This document shows positions 35,603 to 45,074 of a stretch of 64,000 nucleotides of DNA, one piece after another. The notes under the pieces were generated by a model. That model worked only from the letters and a program-made list of their open reading frames with translations. It had not been told where the DNA came from and searched no databases. Source of the DNA: DASQZK01 sp963732905 (lineage in GTDB: Bacteria > Bacteroidota > Bacteroidia > Bacteroidales > GCA-2748055). A program made the translations under genes and the position numbers. The stretch's first letter is position 1. Each line of letters opens with the position of its first letter. The stretch covers positions 248,001 to 312,000 of the forward strand of contig CAVTBM010000009.1 of the NCBI GenBank assembly GCA_963732905.1. The letters run 5' to 3'.

Positions 35603-37187
35603 GGTCGTTGTAGGTTTTTGTGTTTAACCTGCTGCTCCAGAAGATCTTCTCGATTTCATTCTCATATCTGGCGTATTTTCCGGCTTCTTTCCGGAAAAAC
35701 CTGTCGGGGTTTTCAAGAAGCCGGTTCAGCTTGATGAGGTTCTTATCTTTAAGCCAGTTTTCCCGCATCCATTCGAGGTAATACCCTTTCGACCATAAAA
35801 AAAGGTCATAATTTTCCGCCTCGCCGGGAAGCTCAAAGGACAGACTGAATTCGTCACCAGGCATCGAAACTAGTTGTTCTATGCTGTCATTCAGCGATTT
35901 CAGAAGTTCAGGACAGTCTTCATTCCGGTATATCAGCCTGTGGGGTTTTATTTTTACAGCTTCGGTGGTTCCCTCAACAGGTAACAGGGCGGCATAATCG
36001 AGTCTCCATAATCCTTTGTTAAGCACCAGTTTGATGGTTACTTCATCGTCCTGTGGCAGGTTTCCCAGGTGCACAAGTTGCTGGTTGGAAGCAATGGGCC
36101 CGGTTTCATTGAACGATCCACAGAATTTGTATTGGGAACCTTTAAGGAGGTAAACATCGATGCCACCGAGTTCGTCGTCAATAAGATTGTGTTTTTTTAG
36201 CGCCTGGTTATTCATTTCGAGCCCGGCCATGACATCACTCACAGTGTTTCCCATGTAACCCATCACGGTATAAATCAGATAAGTCGTCATGAGGCTTTGC
36301 CGGAAATTCAGAACAAGTCCGGCGTCATCGATGATGCCTCTCCTGAAAGTCAGCAATATTTCTTCCTTCGATTTCATGTTTTTCGGATCGGCCGGACTGA
36401 AACGTTCGTCCAGATCGGCTTGAATCAATTCACGGGTGATATCACCTTCTTCTCCCACAGCCTTTGACGGAGGCTGGGTGAGTACGGGATCGGTGAGGTA
36501 AAACTTATCATCGTTTCCGAGTACTACCTTCAGGGAGGGATCTCGCTCAACAGCCAGAATGCTGACATCACGGACAACATGTGTTTCCAGTGCTTCATTT
36601 TTCATTTTGATCGCGAAATTCCTGTCTTCGGGATGGAAATTGTAAAGAGCATCAATGTCACCGTATTCCATTGATGGCAGGATTGCCTCTGAAAAACCCT
36701 CAGCATCAGCACTAAAGACATAATCACCCTCACCGGTATAAAAGGTGGGACAGGAACCCCAGCATGCTTTGGGAATGGTGATGCAAAGGACGCCGATTAC
36801 CGCATCGACTCCAGTGAGGATGGTACGGGTGGCCAGCCTCCTCTGCCGGCCTTTCATGTCGAGCCTGCGGTTGGATTCAAACAATACAACAGAATCGGTC
36901 ATAATATCGGTCATGCCGCTTCGGACAAAAATTCTCTGCATATCATACACCATGGCGTTTCCACTCAGGATATCTGTTTCCTGGTTATAGGTCCATAGTG
37001 TATCCATAAAAATGCAGAGTCCGCCTGATTTCAGGTGGGCCTTGAGATAGGGTTCATCCGTTTCAGATGCCTCTGAGCGGTTAAAAGCATTAATATCTCT
37101 GAAAACGGATTTGTAGGTTGCCTGCTGGGAAGAAGCACTGAAGTAATTCAGTAGAAGATACAAGAAAAGAATAAAGGCACTTTTCAT
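35595..37187 (-). CDS. secreted protein with CWGSCPTFY motif, unknown function
   Basis: 530 residues with a signal peptide (cleavage near SASSQQ). The most striking motif is IPKACWGSCPTFYTGEGDYVF near residues 156-176, written here as the shorter CWGSCPTFY. Similar Cys-x-x-x-Cys-Pro motifs occur in uncharacterised exported proteins of this phylum. The C-terminal 90 residues are highly charged and helical. I cannot name a function. It is the first gene of a two-gene operon with the small lipoprotein and diverges from a PD40 propeller gene; a 13-bp inverted repeat lies between them. Confidence 0.7.
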   Translation of the reverse strand: MKSAFILFLYLLLNYFSASSQQATYKSVFRDINAFNRSEASETDEPYLKAHLKSGGLCIFMDTLWTYNQETDILSGNAMVYDMQRIFVRSGMTDIMTDSVVLFESNRRLDMKGRQRRLATRTILTGVDAVIGVLCITIPKACWGSCPTFYTGEGDYVFSADAEGFSEAILPSMEYGDIDALYNFHPEDRNFAIKMKNEALETHVVRDVSILAVERDPSLKVVLGNDDKFYLTDPVLTQPPSKAVGEEGDITRELIQADLDERFSPADPKNMKSKEEILLTFRRGIIDDAGLVLNFRQSLMTTYLIYTVMGYMGNTVSDVMAGLEMNNQALKKHNLIDDELGGIDVYLLKGSQYKFCGSFNETGPIASNQQLVHLGNLPQDDEVTIKLVLNKGLWRLDYAALLPVEGTTEAVKIKPHRLIYRNEDCPELLKSLNDSIEQLVSMPGDEFSLSFELPGEAENYDLFLWSKGYYLEWMRENWLKDKNLIKLNRLLENPDRFFRKEAGKYARYENEIEKIFWSSRLNTKTYNDHE

Positions 37188-37313
37188 GTTATAGTAGTTT
37201 TATGAGTTTTGCTAGCTCATATAGTAACAGTTCTTTCCTGATAAAGTTATATATGGTATTGATTACAAAGCTGAAAGACGAATGAATGGATTGATGATTT
37301 ACACAACCTGATT

Positions 37314-37350
37314 TTCAAAAAGAGTAATTTTTCTTTTTACTCTTTTTGAA
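37314..37350. promoter_or_regulatory. 13-bp inverted repeat between divergent genes
   Basis: TTCAAAAAGAGTA (37314-37326) and TACTCTTTTTGAA (37338-37350) form a perfect inverted repeat with an 11-base centre. No gene ends here, since both neighbours point away, so a terminator makes little sense. A shared operator for the divergent pair is more plausible, though the A/T-rich arms could also be chance. Confidence 0.4.
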
Positions 37351-37462
37351 CATGGAGGAGATTTATCGGTTTATACTCATTCGGATCTCAATTATCGGGA
37401 CGACACGGGCTGATGTTCTGTCTTAGATATCTGATAACAAACATAATTAAATCAGTGAATCC

Positions 37463-38506
37463 ATGAAGTATTCAAGGGCCATTCTATTCGTCATTCTTGT
37501 CTTATTATCTGACATGAATTATGGTCAGGAATCACACCTGGCAAATATCCGGCAGCTTACTTTCGGTGGTGACAATGCCGAAGCCTATTTCAGTTTTGAC
37601 GGGAAAATGCTGACATTTCAGAGTAACAACCCTGCCTGGGGACTGAACTGTGATCAGATTTTTATGATGAATGTTGAAGAAACCCTGCAGGATTCAACGG
37701 TAAAACCCAGTTTGATCAGTACAGGCAGGGGCCGCACTACATGTAGTTTTTTTCTGCCGGGGGATTCCCTGATCCTGTATGCTTCAACACACAAGGCAGG
37801 GGATGCATGCCCGGAGGTCCCACATATAGAAGGGGAATACGTTTGGCCGGTATATGATTCCTATGATATCTATGTAGCCGATCTGCAAGGGAAAATTGTC
37901 AGACAACTGACCCATTCTCCCGGCTATGATGCTGAAGCCACGATATCGCCAAAGGGTGATAAGATCGTCTTCACCAGCACACGTAGCGGTGACCTGGAGC
38001 TTTGGACAATGAACATCGACGGCAGCGGCAAGAAACAGATCACCTCCGGACTGGGCTACGATGGCGGTGCCTTTTTCTCACCCGACGGGAAAAAACTTGT
38101 GTTCAGGGCATCACGCCCGAAAACGCCGGAAGAGGTGGCAAAGTATAAAAAGCTGCTCTCACAGGGACTGGTGGCACCGACCGACATGGAAATTTATACC
38201 TGCAATGCAGATGGTAGCGACCTTAGACAAATTACCCACCTTGGAAATGCCAACTGGGCACCCTTTTTTACGCCAGACGGAAAGAAGATCATCTTTTCGA
38301 GCAATTATTTTTCGCAAGGCGGCTTCGATTTTCATCTTTTCATGATTAATACCGACGGAACCGGTCTCGAACAGATCACCTCCGCAGGCAATTTCAATGC
38401 TTTCCCCATGTTTTCTCCCGACGGCCGGCACCTGGCATTTTCCTCCAACCGCTATAATGCCGATCCGGATCATATCAATGTTTTTATCGCCGACTGGAAG
38501 GAATAG
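37463..38506 (+). CDS. secreted TolB-like PD40 beta-propeller protein
   Basis: 347 residues with a signal peptide (cleavage near MNYGQES). It contains WD40-like PD40 repeats with the typical FSPDGKKLVF pattern: DAEATISPKGDKIVFTS, GGAFFSPDGKKLVFRAS, WAPFFTPDGKKIIFSSN and AFPMFSPDGRHLAFSSN, each followed by LWTMNIDGS-type strands. The repeats cover nearly the whole chain and resemble the TolB propeller. Such periplasmic propellers bind partners or peptides; no protease domain is attached. It is a single gene. Confidence 0.85.
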   Translation: MKYSRAILFVILVLLSDMNYGQESHLANIRQLTFGGDNAEAYFSFDGKMLTFQSNNPAWGLNCDQIFMMNVEETLQDSTVKPSLISTGRGRTTCSFFLPGDSLILYASTHKAGDACPEVPHIEGEYVWPVYDSYDIYVADLQGKIVRQLTHSPGYDAEATISPKGDKIVFTSTRSGDLELWTMNIDGSGKKQITSGLGYDGGAFFSPDGKKLVFRASRPKTPEEVAKYKKLLSQGLVAPTDMEIYTCNADGSDLRQITHLGNANWAPFFTPDGKKIIFSSNYFSQGGFDFHLFMINTDGTGLEQITSAGNFNAFPMFSPDGRHLAFSSNRYNADPDHINVFIADWKE

Positions 38507-38663
38507 TGAAATCTGGCGGATTTCGGAATAACCGGCGTGGATGAATTTGTCGGATTACCGGGGTGAAATTCAGAAGAGGGCAGGTGCGTTGTTCATTCAT
38601 CAAAGGATCACGATCCGGGATGATACAATTCTGATGAACGGAGAGACTGTCCTGTGATTTTTA

Positions 38664-39788
38664 TTACTTATCTCCAAGACAGGTTCCTACTTTTCTTGCA
38701 CTCCTCAGCCATTCATGATCTACCGGTACATGTCTTGTTTTTCCCACCACTTCTTCCAAAGGAACGGCAACAGTACTATCCCTTCTCGAAGCCACCATGA
38801 TTCCGGACGATCCTTCATTGATGAATTCCACTGCGGCGGTACCCAGCCTGGTGGCAAGCAACCTGTCTGCTGCCGATGGTGTTCCCCCTCTCTGGATATG
38901 CCCGAGGATCGTAACCCTGGACTCCAGTCCGGTCATTTTTTCGAGCTCGGCCGACAACCGGATGGTGTTTCCGTTATGCAATGCCTCCATCTCCCTGAGA
39001 CTGGATTTCAGTGTTTTACACTTGTCAGAATCTTCCTCTTTCTGGATTTTATCCCTCAGCAACTGTCGTTTTTTATACTCATCAACCGACATGGCACCTT
39101 CTGCCACAGCCACGATACTGAAATGTTTGCCTTTACGGCTCCGGTCCAGAATAGATTCTGCAACGATATTAACAGAGTACGGGATTTCAGGAATTAATAT
39201 TGCATCGGCTCCGCCGGCAATTCCGGCACCCAGCGTCAGCCATCCTGCACGGTGCCCCATGATCTCAACCACCATAATCCGATGATGGCTGGTAGCCGTA
39301 CTGTGCAGGCGGTCGATGGCATCTACGGCAACATCCAGGGCTGTATCAAAGCCAAAAGTGATATCGGTACCTTCCACATCATTGTCGATGGTTTTGGGCA
39401 AGGTTATGATATTTAATCCCTTCTGTGCCAAACGGTAGGCATTTTTAATGGTACCTCCGCCCCCTAGGCATACCAGCGCGTCGAGATGGTGGTTGTGATA
39501 ATTTTCTACGATGACATCGGTCATATCAACCAGTTTACCGCCCATGGACATCTTATGAGGCTTATCCCGGCTCGTCCCCAGGATGGTTCCTCCAAGGGTC
39601 AGTATCCCTGAAAGCAGATCATTTTCCAGTTGAACGGCACGATTTTCCATCAGTCCTCTGAACCCATCTTTAAATCCAATGACTTCCATGCCGCTGCTGG
39701 ATATGGCAGATTTACCAATAGCCCGGATAGCCGCATTTAATCCCGGACAATCCCCTCCTGAGGTAAGCAGACCTATATATTTTGCCAT
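38664..39788 (-). CDS. pfkA: 6-phosphofructokinase
   Basis: 374 residues; phosphorylates fructose 6-phosphate in glycolysis. Landmarks: TSGGDCPGLNAAIR near the start, GTSRDKPHK, catalytic PKTIDND (131-137) with its two Asp, the MGHR substrate loop (177-180) and GHIQRGGTPS. The nucleotide loop reads GGGGT (109-113) where E. coli PfkA has GGDGS: the Gly matching G104 favours ATP over pyrophosphate, but the magnesium-binding Asp103 is replaced by Gly. The Lys in PKTIDND is typical of the long PPi or mixed group. So ATP use is likely but should not be assumed. A single gene, cytosolic. Confidence 0.93.
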   Translation of the reverse strand: MAKYIGLLTSGGDCPGLNAAIRAIGKSAISSSGMEVIGFKDGFRGLMENRAVQLENDLLSGILTLGGTILGTSRDKPHKMSMGGKLVDMTDVIVENYHNHHLDALVCLGGGGTIKNAYRLAQKGLNIITLPKTIDNDVEGTDITFGFDTALDVAVDAIDRLHSTATSHHRIMVVEIMGHRAGWLTLGAGIAGGADAILIPEIPYSVNIVAESILDRSRKGKHFSIVAVAEGAMSVDEYKKRQLLRDKIQKEEDSDKCKTLKSSLREMEALHNGNTIRLSAELEKMTGLESRVTILGHIQRGGTPSAADRLLATRLGTAAVEFINEGSSGIMVASRRDSTVAVPLEEVVGKTRHVPVDHEWLRSARKVGTCLGDK

Positions 39789-40010
39789 AGTTTTTCGATT
39801 TAGTGTTTTGCAATCCTGTTTTCAAAGGTGGTTAACCGCCGCAATTGTCCTGCTAAATTAATACACAACACGTAATAGTCCATAAAAATCTGAAAGGAAA
39901 TGCCAGTTGGTTACTTTTGAATGACAATTGTAAGCGATGGTCGGAATTCGAATAGCGAGGCTGTCCCGAAGGTCCTCTTCTAATAAACCTGAGTTTTAAA
40001 ATTATAACCA

Positions 40011-40590
40011 CCTTCGGCTACGCTCAGGGACCGTAGGACAACGCAATAGACGGAATACCCTTCGGCTGCGCTCAGGGACCACCTTCGGCTGCGCTCAGGG
40101 ACCAGCTTCGGCTTCGCTCAGGGACCGTAGGACAACGCAATAAACTGGTAATGACACCTTCGGCTTCGCTCAGCGACCGCAGGACAACGCAATAGACGGA
40201 ATACCCTTCGGCTGCGCTCAGGGACCGTAGGACAACGCAATAAACGGAATACCCTTCGGCTACGCTCAGGGACCAGCTTCGGCTACGCTCAGCGACCGTA
40301 GGACTCCGCAATAAACGGTATGCACTTCGGCTTCGCTCAGGGACCAGCTTCGGCTGCGCTCAGGGACCACCTTCGGCTGCGCTCAGGGACCGTAGGACAA
40401 CGCAATAGACGGAATACCCTTCGGCTGCGCTCAGGGACCACCTTCGGCTGCGCTCAGGGACCAGCTTCGGCTTCATTCAGGGTTTGCGTTTCAGAAGATT
40501 ATTGAGCGAAGTCGAAATGATCGTACTAGTGAAAAAGAGCCTACGGTCCCTGAGCGAAGTCGAAGGTGGTCCCTGAGCGAAGTCGAAGGG
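40011..40590. repeat. dispersed repeat family 1, copy C (long head-to-head array)
   Basis: About fourteen plus-oriented 20-base units (CTTCGGCT[A/G/T]CGCTCAGG type), often in pairs or triplets joined by ACCA or ACC. Six of the gaps are spacers of the form GTAGGACAACGCAATAGACG. The core TTTGCGTTTCAG, then ATTATTGAGCGAAGTCGAAA, is shared with copy B. Two minus-oriented units close it. The spacers are copies of each other, so this is not a CRISPR array. Confidence 0.8.
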
Positions 40591-41613
40591 AATAGACACT
40601 AAATTACGAATTATAACTTTTGTAATCTTCCCCCGGACTTTTTGGACAGCCTCCTGCGCCGGCACGAACAGTTTTTTTTGATGTTCACCTATGTTTCAGC
40701 TTACATCAACGCAATTTCCGGTTCCCCTCATCCCATCTTCCTGCTCCCTGGATGTACCCGGGTCTGTCAGAGGATAGGGCATAGTAAGGGGATTGTAGCT
40801 TTTAAGGAGTCTTTGTTTAGATAGGGCACCCACCCCCGCCTTCCAACACTCCGCCCCTTAATGACTTTCACTCCCCCAATCTCAGCGTCCCTTAAACCCC
40901 TTTTTGACGAAAAGTTATCAACTCACCCAAAATGATGATATCCATTTTGACGAATGTCCGCTGCAATCATCATTTTTTTCTCTCACTGCAAGAATATTTC
41001 AGTCATTTTTTGTATAGGGAAAATACCGTTTCCGCCTTTCGCGTTTTTATTCTCCTCGCTCATATCTCCCGTTCGGTAAAATTGGTGTCCCTCCACGAGG
41101 CATGTCTGAAGGTGTGTCTCTGCTATGAAAAAAAATCTTCAAAAGGTATCTCATTCCACGATTGATACCATGACCCGTCCTAAAAAACATCTGCAGATAT
41201 TTGACTTACTTTTCACGAGAAAACAGTTTATTTAAGTTATTGGCTTATTGAAATTTCCATGCACCGGAATACTTGAATTAAGCATAATGTTACTCCCTTT
41301 GGTCGTGAGATCGCTTCGCTAAGTGCATGTCCTTTTATGCCACCTTCATCTAAATATATTAACGTGGTAAGGAAGTTTCATTTATATTTTCCTTTTTTAA
41401 TCCTCTCACAGCTTCATCCTCCTACGCTTTATTAAGCCTGGAGAGGATTAAAGTCGCTACTCCTGGCCTCTGCCAGCCATTTTTTGTAAGAATTTTCCAA
41501 TGCCTTTTCACCATCCCCTGAACCTTATGAGCTTCAGAGGGTGTCATCATATCCATACTGATATCACGGCATTATTATCCGATTCCTGTTCTTCCCGTCT
41601 CCCGTCTCCCCGC
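40591..41613. other. gene-free stretch after repeat copy C
   Basis: About 1 kb without a convincing ORF on either strand. It is pyrimidine-rich on the plus strand. One clear structure is a 10-bp perfect inverted repeat, TAATCCTCTC (41398-41407) and GAGAGGATTA (41441-41450), about 160 bp beyond the stop of the macB-like permease gene. This region may hold decayed sequence or an unannotated RNA; nothing more can be said. Confidence 0.4.
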
Positions 41614-42834
41614 TTACTCATACCGTATCGCATCGATCGGGTCCAGATCAGCCGCTTTCTTTGCAGGATACCAGCCGAAGAAGACACCTGTCACCGAGCA
41701 TACCACAAACGACAGAATGATGGAGAAGGTGCTGATGATGATGGGCCAGTTCAGGACATCCTTGATGATAAAGGAACTGCCTACTCCAAGCAACACACCG
41801 ATAATCCCCCCAATAACGCTGATCAGGACGGCTTCAATAAGAAACTGCGTAAGGATATCCATGCCACGTGCGCCTACAGCCATTCGCAGGCCAATCTCAC
41901 GTGTTCGTTCGGTTACCGAAACAAACATGATGTTCATGATGCCAATACCACCCACGAACAGTGAAATACTGGCGATCACCGCCAGCAGAGTGGTCAGGAT
42001 ATTGCTGGTGCTGCTGAACATGCTGAGGATCTCTTCCTGGGAACGCACATTAAAATCATCATCTTCTCCGGTTTTGAGCTTATGTTGCTGACGCATGACC
42101 GTTTCCAGCTCTGTCCGGGCCTCGTTCGTAGCTTCTTCACTCCTGGCGGACGCAAAAATTTCATTCAGGTAGGTAATCCCGAGGAGCCTCTTTTGTACAG
42201 TAGTATAGGGTGCCAGAATGAGATTGTCCTGGTCCTGTCCCATGGCATTTTCACCTTTCGGTGTAAGGGTGCCGATAACCTTAAACGGGATTTTATTGTA
42301 ACGGATTGTCAGTCCCACCGGATCGACACCTTCACCAAACAAATTGTCGATCACGGTTTTACCCAGAAGGCACACTTTGGCTGCCGAGCGGATGTCCCTT
42401 TCCGTAAACATTTGCCCGTCGGCAACATCGATCTTCCGGATTGCAGGGTACTCTGTGCCTATGCCCTGCATGGATACCGGCCAGTTGTTTGCCCCGTATA
42501 TCGCCTGTCCCGATGCGTTAACCAGGGGTGAAACGGCAGAGATATCGGGACAATCCTTTTTGATGGCTTCATAATCAGTAAACACGAGTGTCTGTGAACC
42601 CGACGATGCCATCCGGGCTCCCCGGTACATGCCCGAGCCGGGTTGTATAATAAGCATGTTGGAGCCCATTTTGGAGATCTGATCCTGAATGCTCTGTCTA
42701 GAACCCTGGCCGATGGCCAGCATGGCAATAACCGAAGCCACACCAATGATGATGCCAAGCATGGTTAGCAGGGCTCTGAACTTGTTATTGACCAGGGCTT
42801 TAAGTGAAATCCTTATGAGGTTGATAATATTCAT
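41614..42834 (-). CDS. MacB-type ABC transporter permease
   Basis: 406 residues with the FtsX/MacB layout: a first helix near residues 20-42 (TMLGIIIGVASVIAML), a periplasmic domain of about 220 residues, then three helices near 285-305, 330-360 and 365-395. The GIMNIMFVSVTERTREIGLR stretch before the second helix is diagnostic of the family. It works with the ATPase encoded 41 bp upstream, the membrane-fusion protein and TolC to move substrates from the periplasm out of the cell. Typical substrates are macrolides, peptides and lipoproteins; the substrate here is unknown. Confidence 0.92.
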   Translation of the reverse strand: MNIINLIRISLKALVNNKFRALLTMLGIIIGVASVIAMLAIGQGSRQSIQDQISKMGSNMLIIQPGSGMYRGARMASSGSQTLVFTDYEAIKKDCPDISAVSPLVNASGQAIYGANNWPVSMQGIGTEYPAIRKIDVADGQMFTERDIRSAAKVCLLGKTVIDNLFGEGVDPVGLTIRYNKIPFKVIGTLTPKGENAMGQDQDNLILAPYTTVQKRLLGITYLNEIFASARSEEATNEARTELETVMRQQHKLKTGEDDDFNVRSQEEILSMFSSTSNILTTLLAVIASISLFVGGIGIMNIMFVSVTERTREIGLRMAVGARGMDILTQFLIEAVLISVIGGIIGVLLGVGSSFIIKDVLNWPIIISTFSIILSFVVCSVTGVFFGWYPAKKAADLDPIDAIRYE

Positions 42835-42875
42835 GATGTGTTATTTTTCCTGTAGTTCAAAAATTTTCCTTGAAG

Positions 42876-43637
42876 TCACTGATCCGTTTCCAACTCCGTT
42901 TCTTCTTCAACGGGCAGTTTTGCCAGTGCTTCTGCGGCGGATACGCGGTTGATTTTCTGTTCATCCCTGATGACTTTTCCGTCGCGAAGTAAAATGCTTC
43001 TGCCACTGAACATGGCAATATCCTGTTCATGGGTTACAAAAGCTATGGTTTTTCCCTGGGCATGCAGTTCCTGGAACAGGGCCATAATCTCGTAGGATGT
43101 TCGGGTATCGAGGTTACCTGTTGCCTCGTCAGCGAGGATGATAACCGGATCGTTTACCAGGGCCCGGGCGATGGCCACCCGTTGTTGCTGACCCCCCGAC
43201 ATCTGGTTGGGGGCATGGTTCAACCGGTCGCCCAGCCCTACCGCTTCAAGCATCCGGATGGCCTTTTGTCTCCGCTCTTTTGAAGAGACAGATGAATTGT
43301 ACATCAGGGGCAGTTCCACATTCTCCAGCGCAGTGGTTCGGGGAAGAAGATTGTAGGTCTGAAAAACAAAACCGATTTTTTTATTCCGTAACCGTGCCCG
43401 CTGGTTCTTCGACATATTCCTGACCGGAACGTTGTCCAGCAGGTACTCTCCTTCGGTGGGTGTATCCAGGCAACCCAGGATGTTCAGCAGGGTGGACTTT
43501 CCAGATCCGCTGGACCCCATGATCGTTACAAACTCACCCTCTTGTATGGTGAAGGAAACCCCTTTCAGGGCAAGGACTCTTTCGGCTCCAACCTGGAATT
43601 CCCGTTTTAGATTGTTTGCATTAATTATATCGGCCAT
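42876..43637 (-). CDS. MacB-type ABC transporter ATP-binding protein
   Basis: 253 residues; the ATPase of the export system. Walker A GSSGSGKST (about 41-49), Q-loop FQTYNLLP, signature SGGQQQRVAIARAL and Walker B ILADEATGNLD are all intact, followed by the switch His in FVTHE. In E. coli MacB the ATPase and permease are one chain; here they are separate genes, as usual in Bacteroidota. It lies 44 bp after the fusion-protein gene and 41 bp before the permease gene. Its C-terminal 20 residues are acidic (EEETELETD). Confidence 0.94.
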   Translation of the reverse strand: MADIINANNLKREFQVGAERVLALKGVSFTIQEGEFVTIMGSSGSGKSTLLNILGCLDTPTEGEYLLDNVPVRNMSKNQRARLRNKKIGFVFQTYNLLPRTTALENVELPLMYNSSVSSKERRQKAIRMLEAVGLGDRLNHAPNQMSGGQQQRVAIARALVNDPVIILADEATGNLDTRTSYEIMALFQELHAQGKTIAFVTHEQDIAMFSGRSILLRDGKVIRDEQKINRVSAAEALAKLPVEEETELETDQ

Positions 43638-43681
43638 AAAGCATTCATTTTTATTGTTATGGGGAAACAGCCGGCGGGCTT

Positions 43682-44950
43682 TTACCTTTGTCTCCTGGGA
43701 CGTTGCGGCATGAACGGACTCCTGGGTGTGCTTTCAGCGGTATATCCTGTGACTTTGCCTGATCGTTCAATGGACAACACAACTGTATCCCCGATATGAA
43801 GGCCGCTTTTTACTTCCACGTTTATATCATCGGTCAGACCGGTCATTATCCTGGCTGGCCGGATGGAATCGTTAACCGCCAGCCATACCAGGGCCGGTAA
43901 AATTGAGTCTGACGGCGCTGCTTTTGCTGAACCATTCGTACCCCGGTTTTTAAAGCCGCTGTTCCTGTTTGTCCCGCTGTGATTACGATACCGGTCCCTG
44001 AAGGACGACAACAGATACCTGGATAGGGTCAGGGAATCGGGTCTGAAACGTAAGGCCCCGGCAGGAATATAGAGGACATCCTTGTGAATATTAGTGTAAT
44101 CCGTGATACTGGCTGTAAGTCCGGGTTTTAGTTTAAGTTCCGGATTGGGCGCATCGATGATCACCGTATAGGTTACAACATTGGAGTTAATGATGGGTTT
44201 AAGCCTGACCTGGGATACGGTGCCCTTGAAAACCTCGTCGGGAAAGGCATCCACCGTGAAAGCCACCTCCTGCCCGTCTTTTACCTGGCCGATATCGGCC
44301 TCATCCACATCCGCTTCAACCTGCATCTTGGTAAGATCCTGAGCAATGGTAAACAGGGTAGGGGTGTTGAAACTGGCGGCTACCGTCTGCCCCTCATCTA
44401 CGGCACGATCCAGCACAACGCCGTTTATCGGGGAATATATGGTGGCGTAGTCCAGCGATGTCTGGGCCCTTTCAACCCCGGTTTTCATTTTATCGACATT
44501 GGCTTTGGAAACATTATACTGGTATTCGGCATTTTCATAATCCGTTTCGCTCACCGCACTGCTGTCATACAATTGCTTGATACGGTTATAATTGTCTCTC
44601 TGGTAAGTATACTGACTCTGTGCATTTTCCAGGTCGGCTTTTGCTGAAGCGAGCTGTTCCAGAAGGGGTGTCTTGTCAAGCACGGCAAGGATCTGACCTT
44701 GCTTTACCCTGGAGTTGAAATCTACATAGATTTTCTTGATAACTCCCGAAACCTGGGTGCCGACATCAACCTGTTTTAATGGTTCAACGGTACCGGTAGC
44801 CGTAATCGTAGTACTTATGGTGCCCTTTTTTACCGGAGCTGTTTCAAATTTAATGTCGTCATTCTCTGTGTTCCTGACATGATGCCAGTAAATTAATGCT
44901 GCTACCACCAGCAGAACAGCTACGTAAATGATTATTTTGGTCTTTTTCAT
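43682..44950 (-). CDS. MacA-type periplasmic membrane-fusion protein
   Basis: 422 residues with a single N-terminal helix (IIIYVAVLLVVAALIYW). The order is typical of the family: a lipoyl half-motif (GTVEPLKQVDVGTQVSG, then KQGQILAVLDK), a helical hairpin near 85-165, the second lipoyl half (TIYSPINGVVLDRAVDEGQT) and beta-barrel and membrane-proximal domains. It bridges the inner-membrane transporter and the TolC channel. An unusual Ser, Arg and Gly-rich stretch near 315-340 (SFRDRYRNHSGTNRNSGF) interrupts the membrane-proximal domain, and the tail is very basic (RPRRQR). It lies 124 bp downstream of the TolC gene. Confidence 0.93.
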   Translation of the reverse strand: MKKTKIIIYVAVLLVVAALIYWHHVRNTENDDIKFETAPVKKGTISTTITATGTVEPLKQVDVGTQVSGVIKKIYVDFNSRVKQGQILAVLDKTPLLEQLASAKADLENAQSQYTYQRDNYNRIKQLYDSSAVSETDYENAEYQYNVSKANVDKMKTGVERAQTSLDYATIYSPINGVVLDRAVDEGQTVAASFNTPTLFTIAQDLTKMQVEADVDEADIGQVKDGQEVAFTVDAFPDEVFKGTVSQVRLKPIINSNVVTYTVIIDAPNPELKLKPGLTASITDYTNIHKDVLYIPAGALRFRPDSLTLSRYLLSSFRDRYRNHSGTNRNSGFKNRGTNGSAKAAPSDSILPALVWLAVNDSIRPARIMTGLTDDINVEVKSGLHIGDTVVLSIERSGKVTGYTAESTPRSPFMPQRPRRQR

Positions 44951-45074
44951 CGGATGTGGAATTACTTTATTGAATTTCCGGATAACCGGATTGATTTTTT
45001 ATTGAAATAAAGGAACGGTTGGATAAACGATCTTCCGGCACTATCCCCGTTATTTCTGTTTTTGTCTGAATTAC

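Noticed and set aside
40072..40505. Small ORFs on both strands (rich in Arg-Ser or Ala-Glu-Gly)
   Set aside because: They are translations of the 20-base repeat units, a known source of spurious proteins.
40011..40590. CRISPR array
   Set aside because: The spacers are copies of each other, the repeats run in both directions and no cas gene is nearby.
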